From: Plastoroseomonas sp036499545
GTDB lineage: Bacteria; Pseudomonadota; Alphaproteobacteria; Acetobacterales; Acetobacteraceae
Direction: 5' to 3'
DNA length: 34,226 nucleotides
NCBI GenBank assembly: GCA_036499545.1
Contig: DASYDR010000144.1
Span: forward strand, 1-34,226
Positions 23,734 through 30,422 of this stretch are shown here, piece after piece. Position numbers and translations under genes: made by a program. The notes below the pieces were generated by a model. That model was not told the origin of the DNA and did not search any database. It saw only the letters and a program-made list of their open reading frames with translations. How positions within the stretch are numbered: the stretch's first letter is position 1; each line of letters opens with the position of its first letter.

Positions 23734-23780
23734 ACCCCCATGCGCGTTGTGCGGCGCCGCCGATCCGGCGAAAATGCGGG

Positions 23781-24332
23781 ATGATGCAAGTCCTGACCAA
23801 CTTCGCGGACCAGGCGGTGGTGCTGCCGCTGACCCTGGTGCTGGCGGTGGCGCTGTGGGCGGCCGGCTGGCGGCGCGGCGCCGCGGTCTGGACGCTGGCG
23901 GTGCTGGCCACGCTGGCGCTGACGGTCGCGCTGAAGATCGCGCTCTATGCCGGCGGCCCGCTGGCCGGGCTGCAGAGCCCGAGCGGCCATACCGCCGCCG
24001 GGACCGTGGTCTATGGCGGCCTGCTGGTGCTGACCCTGGCGCGGCCGGTGGCGCCCATGATCGCGGCACTGCCGGCCGCGGCGATCGCGGTGCTGTTCGG
24101 CGTCACCCGCCTGCTGCCCGGCGTGCATACGCCGGCGGATGTGCTGGTGGGCGGCGGCTTCGGCGTCGCCGGCGTGGTGCTGCTGGCCTGGCTGTCCGGG
24201 CCGCGCCCGGCCGCCCTGCCGCGGGCGCGGCTGCTGCTGGCGGCGGTGGTGGTCGCCTGCGCCCTGCACGGCCAGCAACTGCATGCTGAAGGCCTGCTGC
24301 GGGCGATCGCCGCCAGCATCGAACGGCATTGA
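23781..24332 (+). CDS. PAP2-family membrane phosphatase
   Basis: The 183-residue protein has about five hydrophobic segments and the PAP2 acid-phosphatase motifs. Motif 2 is PSGHTA with H70. Motif 3 is TRLLPGVHTPADVLVG with R110, catalytic H116 and D120. Motif 1 (KX6RP) is degraded to KIALYAGGP with the arginine missing, and the protein is shorter than many homologues. The family removes phosphate from lipid phosphates such as phosphatidate, lipid A or undecaprenyl diphosphate in the membrane. It follows pbpC by 47 bases on the same strand, so a cell-envelope role, perhaps carrier-lipid recycling, is a reasonable inference. It is convergent with the pseudouridine synthase, six bases apart. 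Confidence 0.85.
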   Translation: MMQVLTNFADQAVVLPLTLVLAVALWAAGWRRGAAVWTLAVLATLALTVALKIALYAGGPLAGLQSPSGHTAAGTVVYGGLLVLTLARPVAPMIAALPAAAIAVLFGVTRLLPGVHTPADVLVGGGFGVAGVVLLAWLSGPRPAALPRARLLLAAVVVACALHGQQLHAEGLLRAIAASIERH

Positions 24333-24338
24333 AGGGCC

Positions 24339-25076
24339 CTATTCAGCCCAGCCGCAGCGCCGCAGCGCCGCGTGCATCGCCGCCGGCACCGGCGCCGTGG
24401 CGATGATCGCCGGCTCCAGGGGCAGCAGCAGCGACCGGGCCAGCAGGTGCAGCCCGCCTGGCGCCGGGGCGCCGTAGAGCGGGTCGCCCAGGATCGGCCA
24501 GCCGCGATGCGCGCAATGCACGCGCAACTGGTGGGTGCGTCCGGTCTCCGGCGTCAGCGCCACCCAGGCCAGGCCATCGGCGGCGCCGAGCAGGCGCCAG
24601 CGCGTGATCGCCGGCTGGCCTTCCCGATGCACCTCCATCCGCCAGCCGCGGGCCGCGCTGCTGATCTTGCGCAGCGGCGCGTCGATGACACCCTCGGCCG
24701 CCGGCACGCCGCGCAGCACCGCCCAATAGGTCTTCCCGGTCCGCTTCTCCTCGAACAGCCGGCCGAGGGCGGCTAGGGCCGGCTTGGTCCGGCCGAGCGC
24801 CAGGCAGCCGGCGGTATCGGTGTCCAGCCGGTGCGCCGGCTGCGGCAGGTGCCGCTTGCCCTGCTGCAGGGCGGGCAGCCAATCCTCCAGCGAAGCACCG
24901 CCGCGCGGGCCGCGATGCACCGGCAGCCCGGCCGGCTTGTCGAGCACGATCACGGCATCGTCCTGATGCAGGATGCGGTCCTGGATGGCGGGCGGCAGCG
25001 CGGCGCGGGGCCGGGATGCGGCAGGCGACGCGGGCGACCTATCCGTAGAGGGGGGTTGCGGCCTGCGCCCCGCCAT
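24339..25076 (-). CDS. RluA-family RNA pseudouridine synthase
   Basis: The 245-residue protein is a single-domain RluA-type synthase without an S4 domain. The substrate-binding opening ILHQDDAVIVLDKPAGLPVH is followed by catalytic D85 in PAHRLDTDTAGCLALGRT. The family blocks KTYWAVLRG, ALTPETGRTHQLRVHCAH and ILGDPLYG follow. It isomerises uridine to pseudouridine in rRNA or tRNA; the exact site cannot be told. The ATG at 25076 is the natural start; the frame stays open far upstream only as the antisense of other genes. The N-terminal 30 residues are Pro/Arg/Ser-rich and probably disordered. The start is 15 bases from the divergent TrmH gene. Confidence 0.9.
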   Translation of the reverse strand: MAGRRPQPPSTDRSPASPAASRPRAALPPAIQDRILHQDDAVIVLDKPAGLPVHRGPRGGASLEDWLPALQQGKRHLPQPAHRLDTDTAGCLALGRTKPALAALGRLFEEKRTGKTYWAVLRGVPAAEGVIDAPLRKISSAARGWRMEVHREGQPAITRWRLLGAADGLAWVALTPETGRTHQLRVHCAHRGWPILGDPLYGAPAPGGLHLLARSLLLPLEPAIIATAPVPAAMHAALRRCGWAE

Positions 25077-25091
25077 GGTGCCTGCACCCTC

Positions 25092-25838
25092 ATGAAAGCT
25101 GCGAAACCAGAGCGCGAGCCGGACCGTATCTGCGGACCCGCCGCGGTCGCCGCCACCTTCCGCGTGCGCCCGGCGGCCGTGCTGCGCCTGTTCTACACGC
25201 CCCAGCGGCGGCGGGAAGCCGGGCCGCTCTGCGCCCTTCTCGCCCGCGCCCGCAAGCCCTACCGGGAAGTGCCGGCCGAGGAACTGGCCCGGGTCGCCGG
25301 TACGCCGCACCACGGCGGCATCGTCGCGGTCGCGGCGCCGCGGCCGATCCCGGCACTCGATTCGCGCATGATCCCGCAGGCGCTGCTGCGCGCGCCGGTG
25401 CTGCCGGTGCTGGACGGCATCGGCAACCCGCACAACCTGGGCGCCATCGCGCGTTCGGCGGCTTTCTTCGGCTGCCGGGCCATGCTGCTCTCGGGCGATC
25501 CGCGCCAGGCCGGGCTGTCGGATGCCGCCTGGCGCACCGCGGAAGGCGGGCTGGAGGCGCTGGAGCTGTTCCATGCGCCGGATCTGCCGGCGCTGCTGCG
25601 GGCACTCGGCGCGCGCATGCCGGTGCTGGCGGCGATGCCGTCGGGCGGCCTCGCTCCGGCCGCGCTGCCCGCCGCGCGCCCGGTTGCCCTGGTGCTGGGC
25701 AATGAGGAGCAGGGGCTGGCGGAAGCGACCCTCGCCGCCTGTAGCGGGCGGGTCACGCTGCCGGGCAGCGGCGCGGTCGAAAGCCTGAATGTTTCGGTGG
25801 CGGCGGCCGTGCTGATCCACAGCCTGACGGGCGCGTGA
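25092..25838 (+). CDS. SpoU/TrmH-family RNA 2'-O-methyltransferase
   Basis: The 248-residue protein has an N-terminal SpoU substrate-binding domain (about 10-80, starting ICGPAAVAATF). It is followed by the knotted SPOUT catalytic domain. Motif 1 is DGIGNPHNLGAIARSAAFFG with N115 and R121, motif 2 is VALVLGNEEQGL and motif 3 is LPGSGAVESLNVSVAAAVLIH. It methylates the 2'-hydroxyl of a nucleotide in rRNA or tRNA using S-adenosylmethionine. The site is unknown; RlmB and TrmH are the closest named types. The ATG at 25092 begins the basic N-terminus MKAAKPEREPDR. It is paired head to head with another RNA-modification gene. Confidence 0.9.
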   Translation: MKAAKPEREPDRICGPAAVAATFRVRPAAVLRLFYTPQRRREAGPLCALLARARKPYREVPAEELARVAGTPHHGGIVAVAAPRPIPALDSRMIPQALLRAPVLPVLDGIGNPHNLGAIARSAAFFGCRAMLLSGDPRQAGLSDAAWRTAEGGLEALELFHAPDLPALLRALGARMPVLAAMPSGGLAPAALPAARPVALVLGNEEQGLAEATLAACSGRVTLPGSGAVESLNVSVAAAVLIHSLTGA

Positions 25839-25884
25839 GCATGACGCCGCGCGGGAATGCTGGACGCCGGAGGGTTCAGGCGCC

Positions 25885-27000
25885 ATGTCTAGCGCCATGT
25901 CGCTGACGCATCCCGGGCGGGACGAGGCGGGGATGCGGCTCGATGACCGCACGCTCAGCTTTGCCGGCAGCCTCGACGCCGCTGCCGCCGCACGCCTGTG
26001 GCGCAGCGCCAATCGCAACGCCGCCACCGCGGAGGCGATCGACCTCAGCAAGCTGACGGGGATCGATGCCGCCGGCGCGGTGCTGCTGCTCGGCCTCGAG
26101 GAGCGCCGCAAGCTGCCGCTCAACGGCGCCAGCCCGGCCGTGACGGCCATCCTGGAACGCAACCGCCGCGCCCTGGCCGCGGCGCCGCCGGCCGAGCCGC
26201 CCAAGACGCTGCCGCCGGTCGCAGCCTTGGGGGCCGCCGCGATCGGCCAGGGCCGGGTGATGCTGCGCGGCGTCGCCTTCCTGGGCGAAGTGGTGATGAC
26301 CGCGCTGCGCGCGCCCTTCAACCGGCGCATGCTGCGCGGGCGCGAATTGATGCGCCATCTGGATGAGGCGGGGCTGCGCGCTTTCCCGCTGACCTTGCTG
26401 CTCGGCACCCTGATCGGGGTGATCCTCGCCTTCCAGTCGTCGATCCCGCTGCGCCGCTTCGGCGCGGAGATCTTCGTGCCCAACCTGGTCGGCATCTCCC
26501 TGCTGCGGGAACTGGGGCCGCTGATGGCCGCCGTCATCATGTCCGGCCGTACCGGGTCCGCCTATGCGGCGGAACTCGGCACCATGGTGGTGAACGAGGA
26601 AGTGGACGCGCTGCGCATCATGGGCGTCGATGCCATGGCGCTGCTGGTGCTGCCGCGCATCCTCGGCGCCATGCTGGCGATGCCGGTGCTGGCGCTGCTG
26701 ATGGATCTCGCCGGGCTCGCGGGCATGACCGGCGTGATGGCCATGCTCGGCTATCCCTGGCTCGCGGTGCAGTCGCAGCTCTCGCAATGGCTGTCGGTGC
26801 AGGATCTGCTGGGCGGGCTGTTCAAGGCGGCGGTGTTCGGCGCCGCGATCGGCTTCATCGGCTGCCGCGCCGGGCTCGGCGCCGCGCGCGGCCCGCGCGC
26901 GGTCGGCGATGCGGCGACCGGCGCCGTGGTCGGCGGCATCGTCTCCGTCATCATCCTCGACGGCCTCTTCGCCATCCTGTTCTTCAGGCTCGGCCTGTGA
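25885..27000 (+). CDS. mlaE: MlaE-family lipid ABC transporter permease with N-terminal STAS domain
   Basis: The 371-residue protein fuses a STAS-like domain (about 17-95, with LTGIDAAGAVLLLGL) to the MlaE/YrbE permease (about 135-371). Permease hallmarks include FQSSIPLRRFGAEIFV, SLLRELGPLMAAVIMSGRTG, AYAAELGTM and VNEEVDALRIMG near residue 238. At least five membrane segments are visible. In the Mla system the permease, the ATPase and MlaD move phospholipids between the membranes. Here the STAS part, a separate MlaB protein in E. coli, is fused, as is common in alphaproteobacteria. GGAGGG ten bases upstream supports the ATG at 25885; ATG 25897 is an alternative. It is the first gene of a four-gene operon. 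Confidence 0.93.
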   Translation: MSSAMSLTHPGRDEAGMRLDDRTLSFAGSLDAAAAARLWRSANRNAATAEAIDLSKLTGIDAAGAVLLLGLEERRKLPLNGASPAVTAILERNRRALAAAPPAEPPKTLPPVAALGAAAIGQGRVMLRGVAFLGEVVMTALRAPFNRRMLRGRELMRHLDEAGLRAFPLTLLLGTLIGVILAFQSSIPLRRFGAEIFVPNLVGISLLRELGPLMAAVIMSGRTGSAYAAELGTMVVNEEVDALRIMGVDAMALLVLPRILGAMLAMPVLALLMDLAGLAGMTGVMAMLGYPWLAVQSQLSQWLSVQDLLGGLFKAAVFGAAIGFIGCRAGLGAARGPRAVGDAATGAVVGGIVSVIILDGLFAILFFRLGL

Positions 27001-27042
27001 CGGCGGAAGCGGTGATCCCCGTGACGGCGGAAGCGGTGATCC
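26997..27042 (+). repeat. 24-base tandem duplication at the mlaF start
   Basis: The 22-base word from 26997 to 27018 recurs exactly at 27021-27042, a 24-base period (eight codons, VTAEAVIP then VTAEAVIQ). Both units begin with a GTG that can serve as the mlaF start; only the first overlaps the mlaE stop. Confidence 0.9.
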
Positions 27043-27773
27043 AGGTCGAGGACCTGTCCGTGCGCTTCGGCGGCCCGCCGATATTCCGCCACGTCACCTT
27101 CGAGGTGCGGCGCGGTGAGGTGTTCATCATCCTCGGCGGTTCCGGCTGCGGCAAGTCGACCCTGCTCAAGGCGATGATCGGGCTGATCCAGCCGGCGCAT
27201 GGCAGCGTCGCCCTGCTCGGCGAGAGGCTGTCCGACGCGGCCGGCGACGCCAGGCGGGCCCTGCTGCGGCGCCTCGGCGTCATGTGGCAGTCCGGCGCGC
27301 TGTTCGGCTCGATGACCCTGGCGGAGAATGTGGAAGTGCCGCTCGAGGAGCATACCGACCTGCCGGCCGATGCGCGGGCGGCCGTCGCCCGCGCCAAGCT
27401 CGGCCTGGTCGGGCTCGGCGATGCGGCGGAGAAGCTGCCATCCGAGATCTCGGGCGGCATGGCCAAGCGCGCCGGCATCGCCCGCGCCATGGCGCTGGAC
27501 CCGCCGATCCTGTTCCTCGACGAGCCCTCGGCCGGGCTTGATCCCATCACCTCCGCGGGGCTCGACAAGCTGATCGTCGATATCGCGCGCGGCACCGGCA
27601 CCACCTTCGTGGTGGTGACGCACGAGCTGCAATCGATCCTCGCCATCGGAGACCGCTGCATCATGCTCGACAAGGCAGCCCATGGCATGATCGCCGAGGG
27701 CGATCCGCGCAAGCTGCGCGACGAAAGCACGCACCCGACGGTGCGCGCTTTCTTCCGGCGGGAGGCGGAGTGA
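26997..27773 (+). CDS. mlaF: MlaF-family lipid ABC transporter ATPase
   Basis: The 258-residue ATPase has Walker A GGSGCGKST (47-55), the Q-loop Q98 in MWQSGALFGSMTL, signature ISGGMAKRAGIARA (151-164), Walker B ILFLDEPSAGLDP (171-183) and switch H209 in VTHE. The MWQSGALFGSMTL and SGGMAKR forms are diagnostic for MlaF-type proteins. It powers phospholipid transport with MlaE and MlaD. The GTG at 26997 overlaps the mlaE stop (GTGA). A second in-frame GTG at 27021 comes from a duplication, so the protein may be eight residues shorter. Confidence 0.93.
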   Translation: MTAEAVIPVTAEAVIQVEDLSVRFGGPPIFRHVTFEVRRGEVFIILGGSGCGKSTLLKAMIGLIQPAHGSVALLGERLSDAAGDARRALLRRLGVMWQSGALFGSMTLAENVEVPLEEHTDLPADARAAVARAKLGLVGLGDAAEKLPSEISGGMAKRAGIARAMALDPPILFLDEPSAGLDPITSAGLDKLIVDIARGTGTTFVVVTHELQSILAIGDRCIMLDKAAHGMIAEGDPRKLRDESTHPTVRAFFRREAE

Positions 27774-27774
27774 C

Positions 27775-28782
27775 ATGATCAGGCCAGGTCGCCTCTACCT
27801 CCGCGTCGGCGCGCTGCTCATCATCGGCGCGGGGCTGCTGGTCGGCTTCGTGCTGTTCCTGACCGCCGGCCGGCTCAACACCGACGGCAATCTCCTGTAC
27901 GAGACCTATCTGCGCGAAAGCGTGCAGGGCCTCGATGTCGGCTCTTCTGTGCGCTATCGCGGCGTCGCGGTCGGGCGGGTGACCGAGATCGCGCTGGTCT
28001 CGTCGGAATACATGCGCGACCGGGATCGGCCCTTCAGTGCGGCCTACCAGCTGGTCATGGTGCGCTTCGCGGTGGATCCGCGGCGCATCGGCCGCGTGCC
28101 CGACGCGCGCGAAGCGGTCGAGAGCGGGCTGCGCACGCGCATCGCTTCCCAGGGGATCACCGGCGTCAGCTATATCGAGCTCGACTTCGTGGACGCGGCG
28201 CGGCGCTCGCCGCCGCCGACCCTGCCCTGGACGCCGCGCGACGCCTTCATCCCCTCGGTCCCCTCGACCATCACCCAGGTGACGACCGCGGCCGAAAGCC
28301 TGATCGCGCGCCTCAACACCCTCGATATCGAGGGCCTGGTGAACGGCATCAACGGCCTGATCGGCGACCTGCGCGGCCAGGTGACCAGCGGTGACCTGGC
28401 GCTGACCCTGCGGGAGGCGACCAACACGCTGCGCACGCTGCGGGAGACGGTGGCGAACGTGAACATCAACGGCACGCTGACCGATCTGAGCGCCGCCGCG
28501 GGCGGGGTGCGCGACGCCGCCGGCACCGTGCAGAACACCTTCGCCAGCGCCGATGTGCGCAATGCCCTGGCCCGGCTGCCGACCGTGATGCAGGCCCTGG
28601 ATTCGACGGTGCGGGCCGCCCGGGCGGCGACCACCGATACCCAGGCCGACCTGACCCCGATCCTGCGCGACCTGCGCGCGACCGCGGCCAATCTGCGCGA
28701 CACCACGGAGATGCTGCGGCGTTCGCCGTCGCAGGCCATCTTCGGCGCGCCGCCGCCCCCGCCGCCGACGGAACGCCGCTGA
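27775..28782 (+). CDS. mlaD: MlaD-family lipid-binding protein (MCE domain)
   Basis: The 335-residue protein has one N-terminal membrane helix (about 9-31). An MCE domain (about 40-140) follows, including VQGLDVGSSVRYRGVAVGRV and RTRIASQGITGVSYIELDF. A long helical C-terminal region (about 165-310) is rich in Thr, Leu and Ala heptad-like spacing (TLREATNTLRTLRETVANV). It ends in a Pro-rich tail. The MCE ring holds phospholipids in the periplasm. The helical tail is longer than that of E. coli MlaD and is typical of proteins that form a tunnel toward the outer membrane. The start follows the mlaF stop by one base. Confidence 0.92.
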   Translation: MIRPGRLYLRVGALLIIGAGLLVGFVLFLTAGRLNTDGNLLYETYLRESVQGLDVGSSVRYRGVAVGRVTEIALVSSEYMRDRDRPFSAAYQLVMVRFAVDPRRIGRVPDAREAVESGLRTRIASQGITGVSYIELDFVDAARRSPPPTLPWTPRDAFIPSVPSTITQVTTAAESLIARLNTLDIEGLVNGINGLIGDLRGQVTSGDLALTLREATNTLRTLRETVANVNINGTLTDLSAAAGGVRDAAGTVQNTFASADVRNALARLPTVMQALDSTVRAARAATTDTQADLTPILRDLRATAANLRDTTEMLRRSPSQAIFGAPPPPPPTERR

Positions 28783-28783
28783 C

Positions 28784-29371
28784 ATGACCCTTCGCCGATC
28801 CCTGCTCGCCGCCCTGGTGGCATTGCCCGCCTGCAGCGTGCTGCCCGACCGCCCGAATGTGGAGGCGCGGCGCTACCCGCTGGCGCCGGCGCGCCCCGCC
28901 GGCACCGCCAGGCGGCAAGGCCGCAAGGTGCTGCTGGTGCGGGTGATGCGCTCCGCCCCTGGCCTCGATGCCCGGAACCTCAGGACCTTGCGGGCCGACG
29001 GCACGGTCAATGCCGATTTCTACAATGAATGGACGGCGCCCCCGGCAGAACTGGCGGAGGATGCGATCCGCCGCTGGCTGGGGGCATCGGGCCTGTTCTC
29101 GGCGGTCGTCGTCCCCGGCAGCCGCGCCCAGCCCGACCTGGTGCTGGAGAGTGAGCTGACCGCCCTGATCGCGGAACCGGCCGCGCGGCGGGCCCGGGCC
29201 GGCCTGTCCGGCGTCCTGCTGTCCGGCAGCGACCGGGTGCTCGGCCAGTTCACCATCGAAGGCACCGCGCCGCTGGCCGGCGACACGCCGGATGCCGTGG
29301 CGGCGGCGATGGTGGCGGCGCTGGCCGCTGCCCTGGCCGAACTCGAGATCAAGGTCGCGGCATTCTCATGA
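28784..29371 (+). CDS. ABC-type transport auxiliary lipoprotein (PqiC/DUF330-like)
   Basis: The 195-residue protein has a short signal peptide ending in a lipobox (LVALPAC, acylated C17), so it is a lipoprotein, probably on the outer membrane. The body matches the ABC-transport auxiliary family: RRYPLAP near 30, VLLVRVMRSAPGLD, and FYNEWTAPPAELAEDAIRRWL. LVLESELTALIAE follows near the middle. In the Pqi and related MCE systems such lipoproteins dock the MCE tunnel to the outer membrane. It starts one base after the mlaD stop and closes the operon. Confidence 0.88.
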   Translation: MTLRRSLLAALVALPACSVLPDRPNVEARRYPLAPARPAGTARRQGRKVLLVRVMRSAPGLDARNLRTLRADGTVNADFYNEWTAPPAELAEDAIRRWLGASGLFSAVVVPGSRAQPDLVLESELTALIAEPAARRARAGLSGVLLSGSDRVLGQFTIEGTAPLAGDTPDAVAAAMVAALAAALAELEIKVAAFS

Positions 29372-29435
29372 GGCAGGGCGTGGCGGTTTCGTTCCGCCTG
29401 CGCTAGCATTCCCGCCGCATCCAGGAGGATCCCGC

Positions 29436-30146
29436 ATGCTGCTTCGCCGTTTTCTCATTGCCGCCGCCATGGCGCTCACGGCCCTGCCGGCGATGGCGCA
29501 ATCGACCGATCCCTCGTTCAACCTGGTCAACCGCAGTGGCCGGACGATCATGGAGGCCTATGCCTCGCCCGCCAGCGAGAGCAACTGGGGCGCGGACCGG
29601 TTGGGCCGCGACGTGGTGCAGAACGGCCAGAGCTACGCCATCCGCCTGCCGCAGGGCGAATGCGTCTATGACGTGCGTGTCGTCTATCAGGACCGCACCT
29701 CGGAAGAGCGTCGCAACCTGAACACCTGCCAGATCACCGACGTCGTCTTCACCGGCCAGCGCACCGGCCAGTCGGGTGGCAACCAGCCGGGTGGTGGCCA
29801 GCCTGGCGGTGGCCAGCCTGGCGGTGGCCAGCCGGGTGGTGGTCAGCCGGGTGGTGGTCAGCCGGGCGGCGGCCAGGCGGGACAGGTTCCGCAGGGCAAC
29901 CCGTCCTTCAACCTGGTGAACAACACCGGCCGCACGATCCGCGAGCTCTATGCCTCGCTGTCCACCGACCAGAACTGGGGCGAGGACCGCCTCGGCCAGG
30001 ACATGGTGCCGACCGGCCGCACCTATGCGGTGCGCCTGCCGCAGGGCGATTGCGTCTATGACGTGCGCGTCGTCTTCGACAACAACCAGGCGCAGGAACG
30101 CCGCCGCCTGAACCTCTGCGAAGTCACCAACCTGACCTTCCCCTGA
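29436..30146 (+). CDS. Secreted two-domain protein with Gly/Pro/Gln linker
   Basis: The 236-residue protein has a signal peptide (MLLRRFLIAAAMALTALPAM) with an AMA-Q cleavage site at 21/22. Two copies of one domain follow (about 26-106 and 155-236). Shared elements are FNLVNxxGRTI, YAS, NWGxDRLGxD, RLPQGxCVYDVRVV and LNxC. Each copy has two cysteines 22 residues apart (C76/C98 and C206/C228), probably one disulfide each. Six exact QPGGG units join them. The W-x-x-D-x-L-G plus C-x-Y-D pattern recalls small secreted proteins of unknown function in alphaproteobacteria. AGGAGG at 29423-29428 fixes the start. A strong terminator follows. Confidence 0.85.
   Translation: MLLRRFLIAAAMALTALPAMAQSTDPSFNLVNRSGRTIMEAYASPASESNWGADRLGRDVVQNGQSYAIRLPQGECVYDVRVVYQDRTSEERRNLNTCQITDVVFTGQRTGQSGGNQPGGGQPGGGQPGGGQPGGGQPGGGQPGGGQAGQVPQGNPSFNLVNNTGRTIRELYASLSTDQNWGEDRLGQDMVPTGRTYAVRLPQGDCVYDVRVVFDNNQAQERRRLNLCEVTNLTFP
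29784..29873 (+). repeat. Six tandem 15-base units coding QPGGG
   Basis: Six in-frame units (CAGCCNGGNGGNGGN) vary at third positions (GGTGGTGGC, GGCGGTGGC, GGTGGTGGT, GGCGGCGGC). The array encodes the linker between the two domains and is a likely length-variable tract. Confidence 0.9.
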
Positions 30147-30182
30147 GACGGGACGGGACGGGACGGGCCGTCGCCCGACGGC
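30147..30182 (+). repeat. GACGG tandem array and adjacent hairpin
   Basis: Four perfect GACGG units (30147-30166) directly follow the TGA stop. Then GCCGTC (30167-30172) pairs with GACGGC (30177-30182) around GCCC. The GACGG units could also pair with CCGTC, giving several alternative stems just upstream of the terminator. Confidence 0.7.
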
Positions 30183-30204
30183 GCCGGCCCGGTCACGACA
30201 GGCG

Positions 30205-30240
30205 AAGGGCGCGGCCGGTCACCGGCCGCGCCCTTTGTGC
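30205..30240 (+). terminator. Strong intrinsic terminator of the two-domain gene
   Basis: AAGGGCGCGGCCGG (30205-30218) pairs with CCGGCCGCGCCCTT (30222-30235) around a TCA loop, followed by TGTGCGTC. The stem is perfect, and the AA...TT ends make it potentially active in both directions. Confidence 0.8.
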
Positions 30241-30257
30241 GTCAACAACAGCGCGCC

Positions 30258-30413
30258 CCGCGGCCGCAGGCGGCCACCGGTTCCTGCGGAGCGAGGCGAC
30301 GCCGATGCTCCGGGGCCGCGAATGCGGCCCCGCGCGCGACCATCAGCCGCCGTCAGCGTCTACCTGACAGCGCGGAAGCCAAGCCGGCGCATGCCGGTGC
30401 CGGCGCCTGAGGC
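30258..30413 (+). repeat. Structured GC-rich repeat family 2, copy B
   Basis: The second copy of the element at 15303-15455, in the same orientation. Matching hairpins are CGGAGC/GCTCCG (30287-30292, 30307-30312), GGGGCCGC/GCGGCCCC around GAAT (about 30313-30332) and GCCGGC/GCCGGT (30383-30388, 30393-30398). It ends with GCCTGAGGC nine bases before the stop codon of the minus-strand large-subunit gene. Differences from copy A keep the stems paired. Confidence 0.82.
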
Positions 30414-30422
30414 CCAAAAAAC

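Noticed and set aside
25077..26540. Long in-frame extension upstream of the pseudouridine synthase start
   Set aside because: It runs antisense through the TrmH and mlaE genes, which have full family motifs; the synthase similarity starts at 25076.
29784..29873. Possible CRISPR-like direct repeats
   Set aside because: 15-base period without spacers, in frame and encoding a QPGGG linker.
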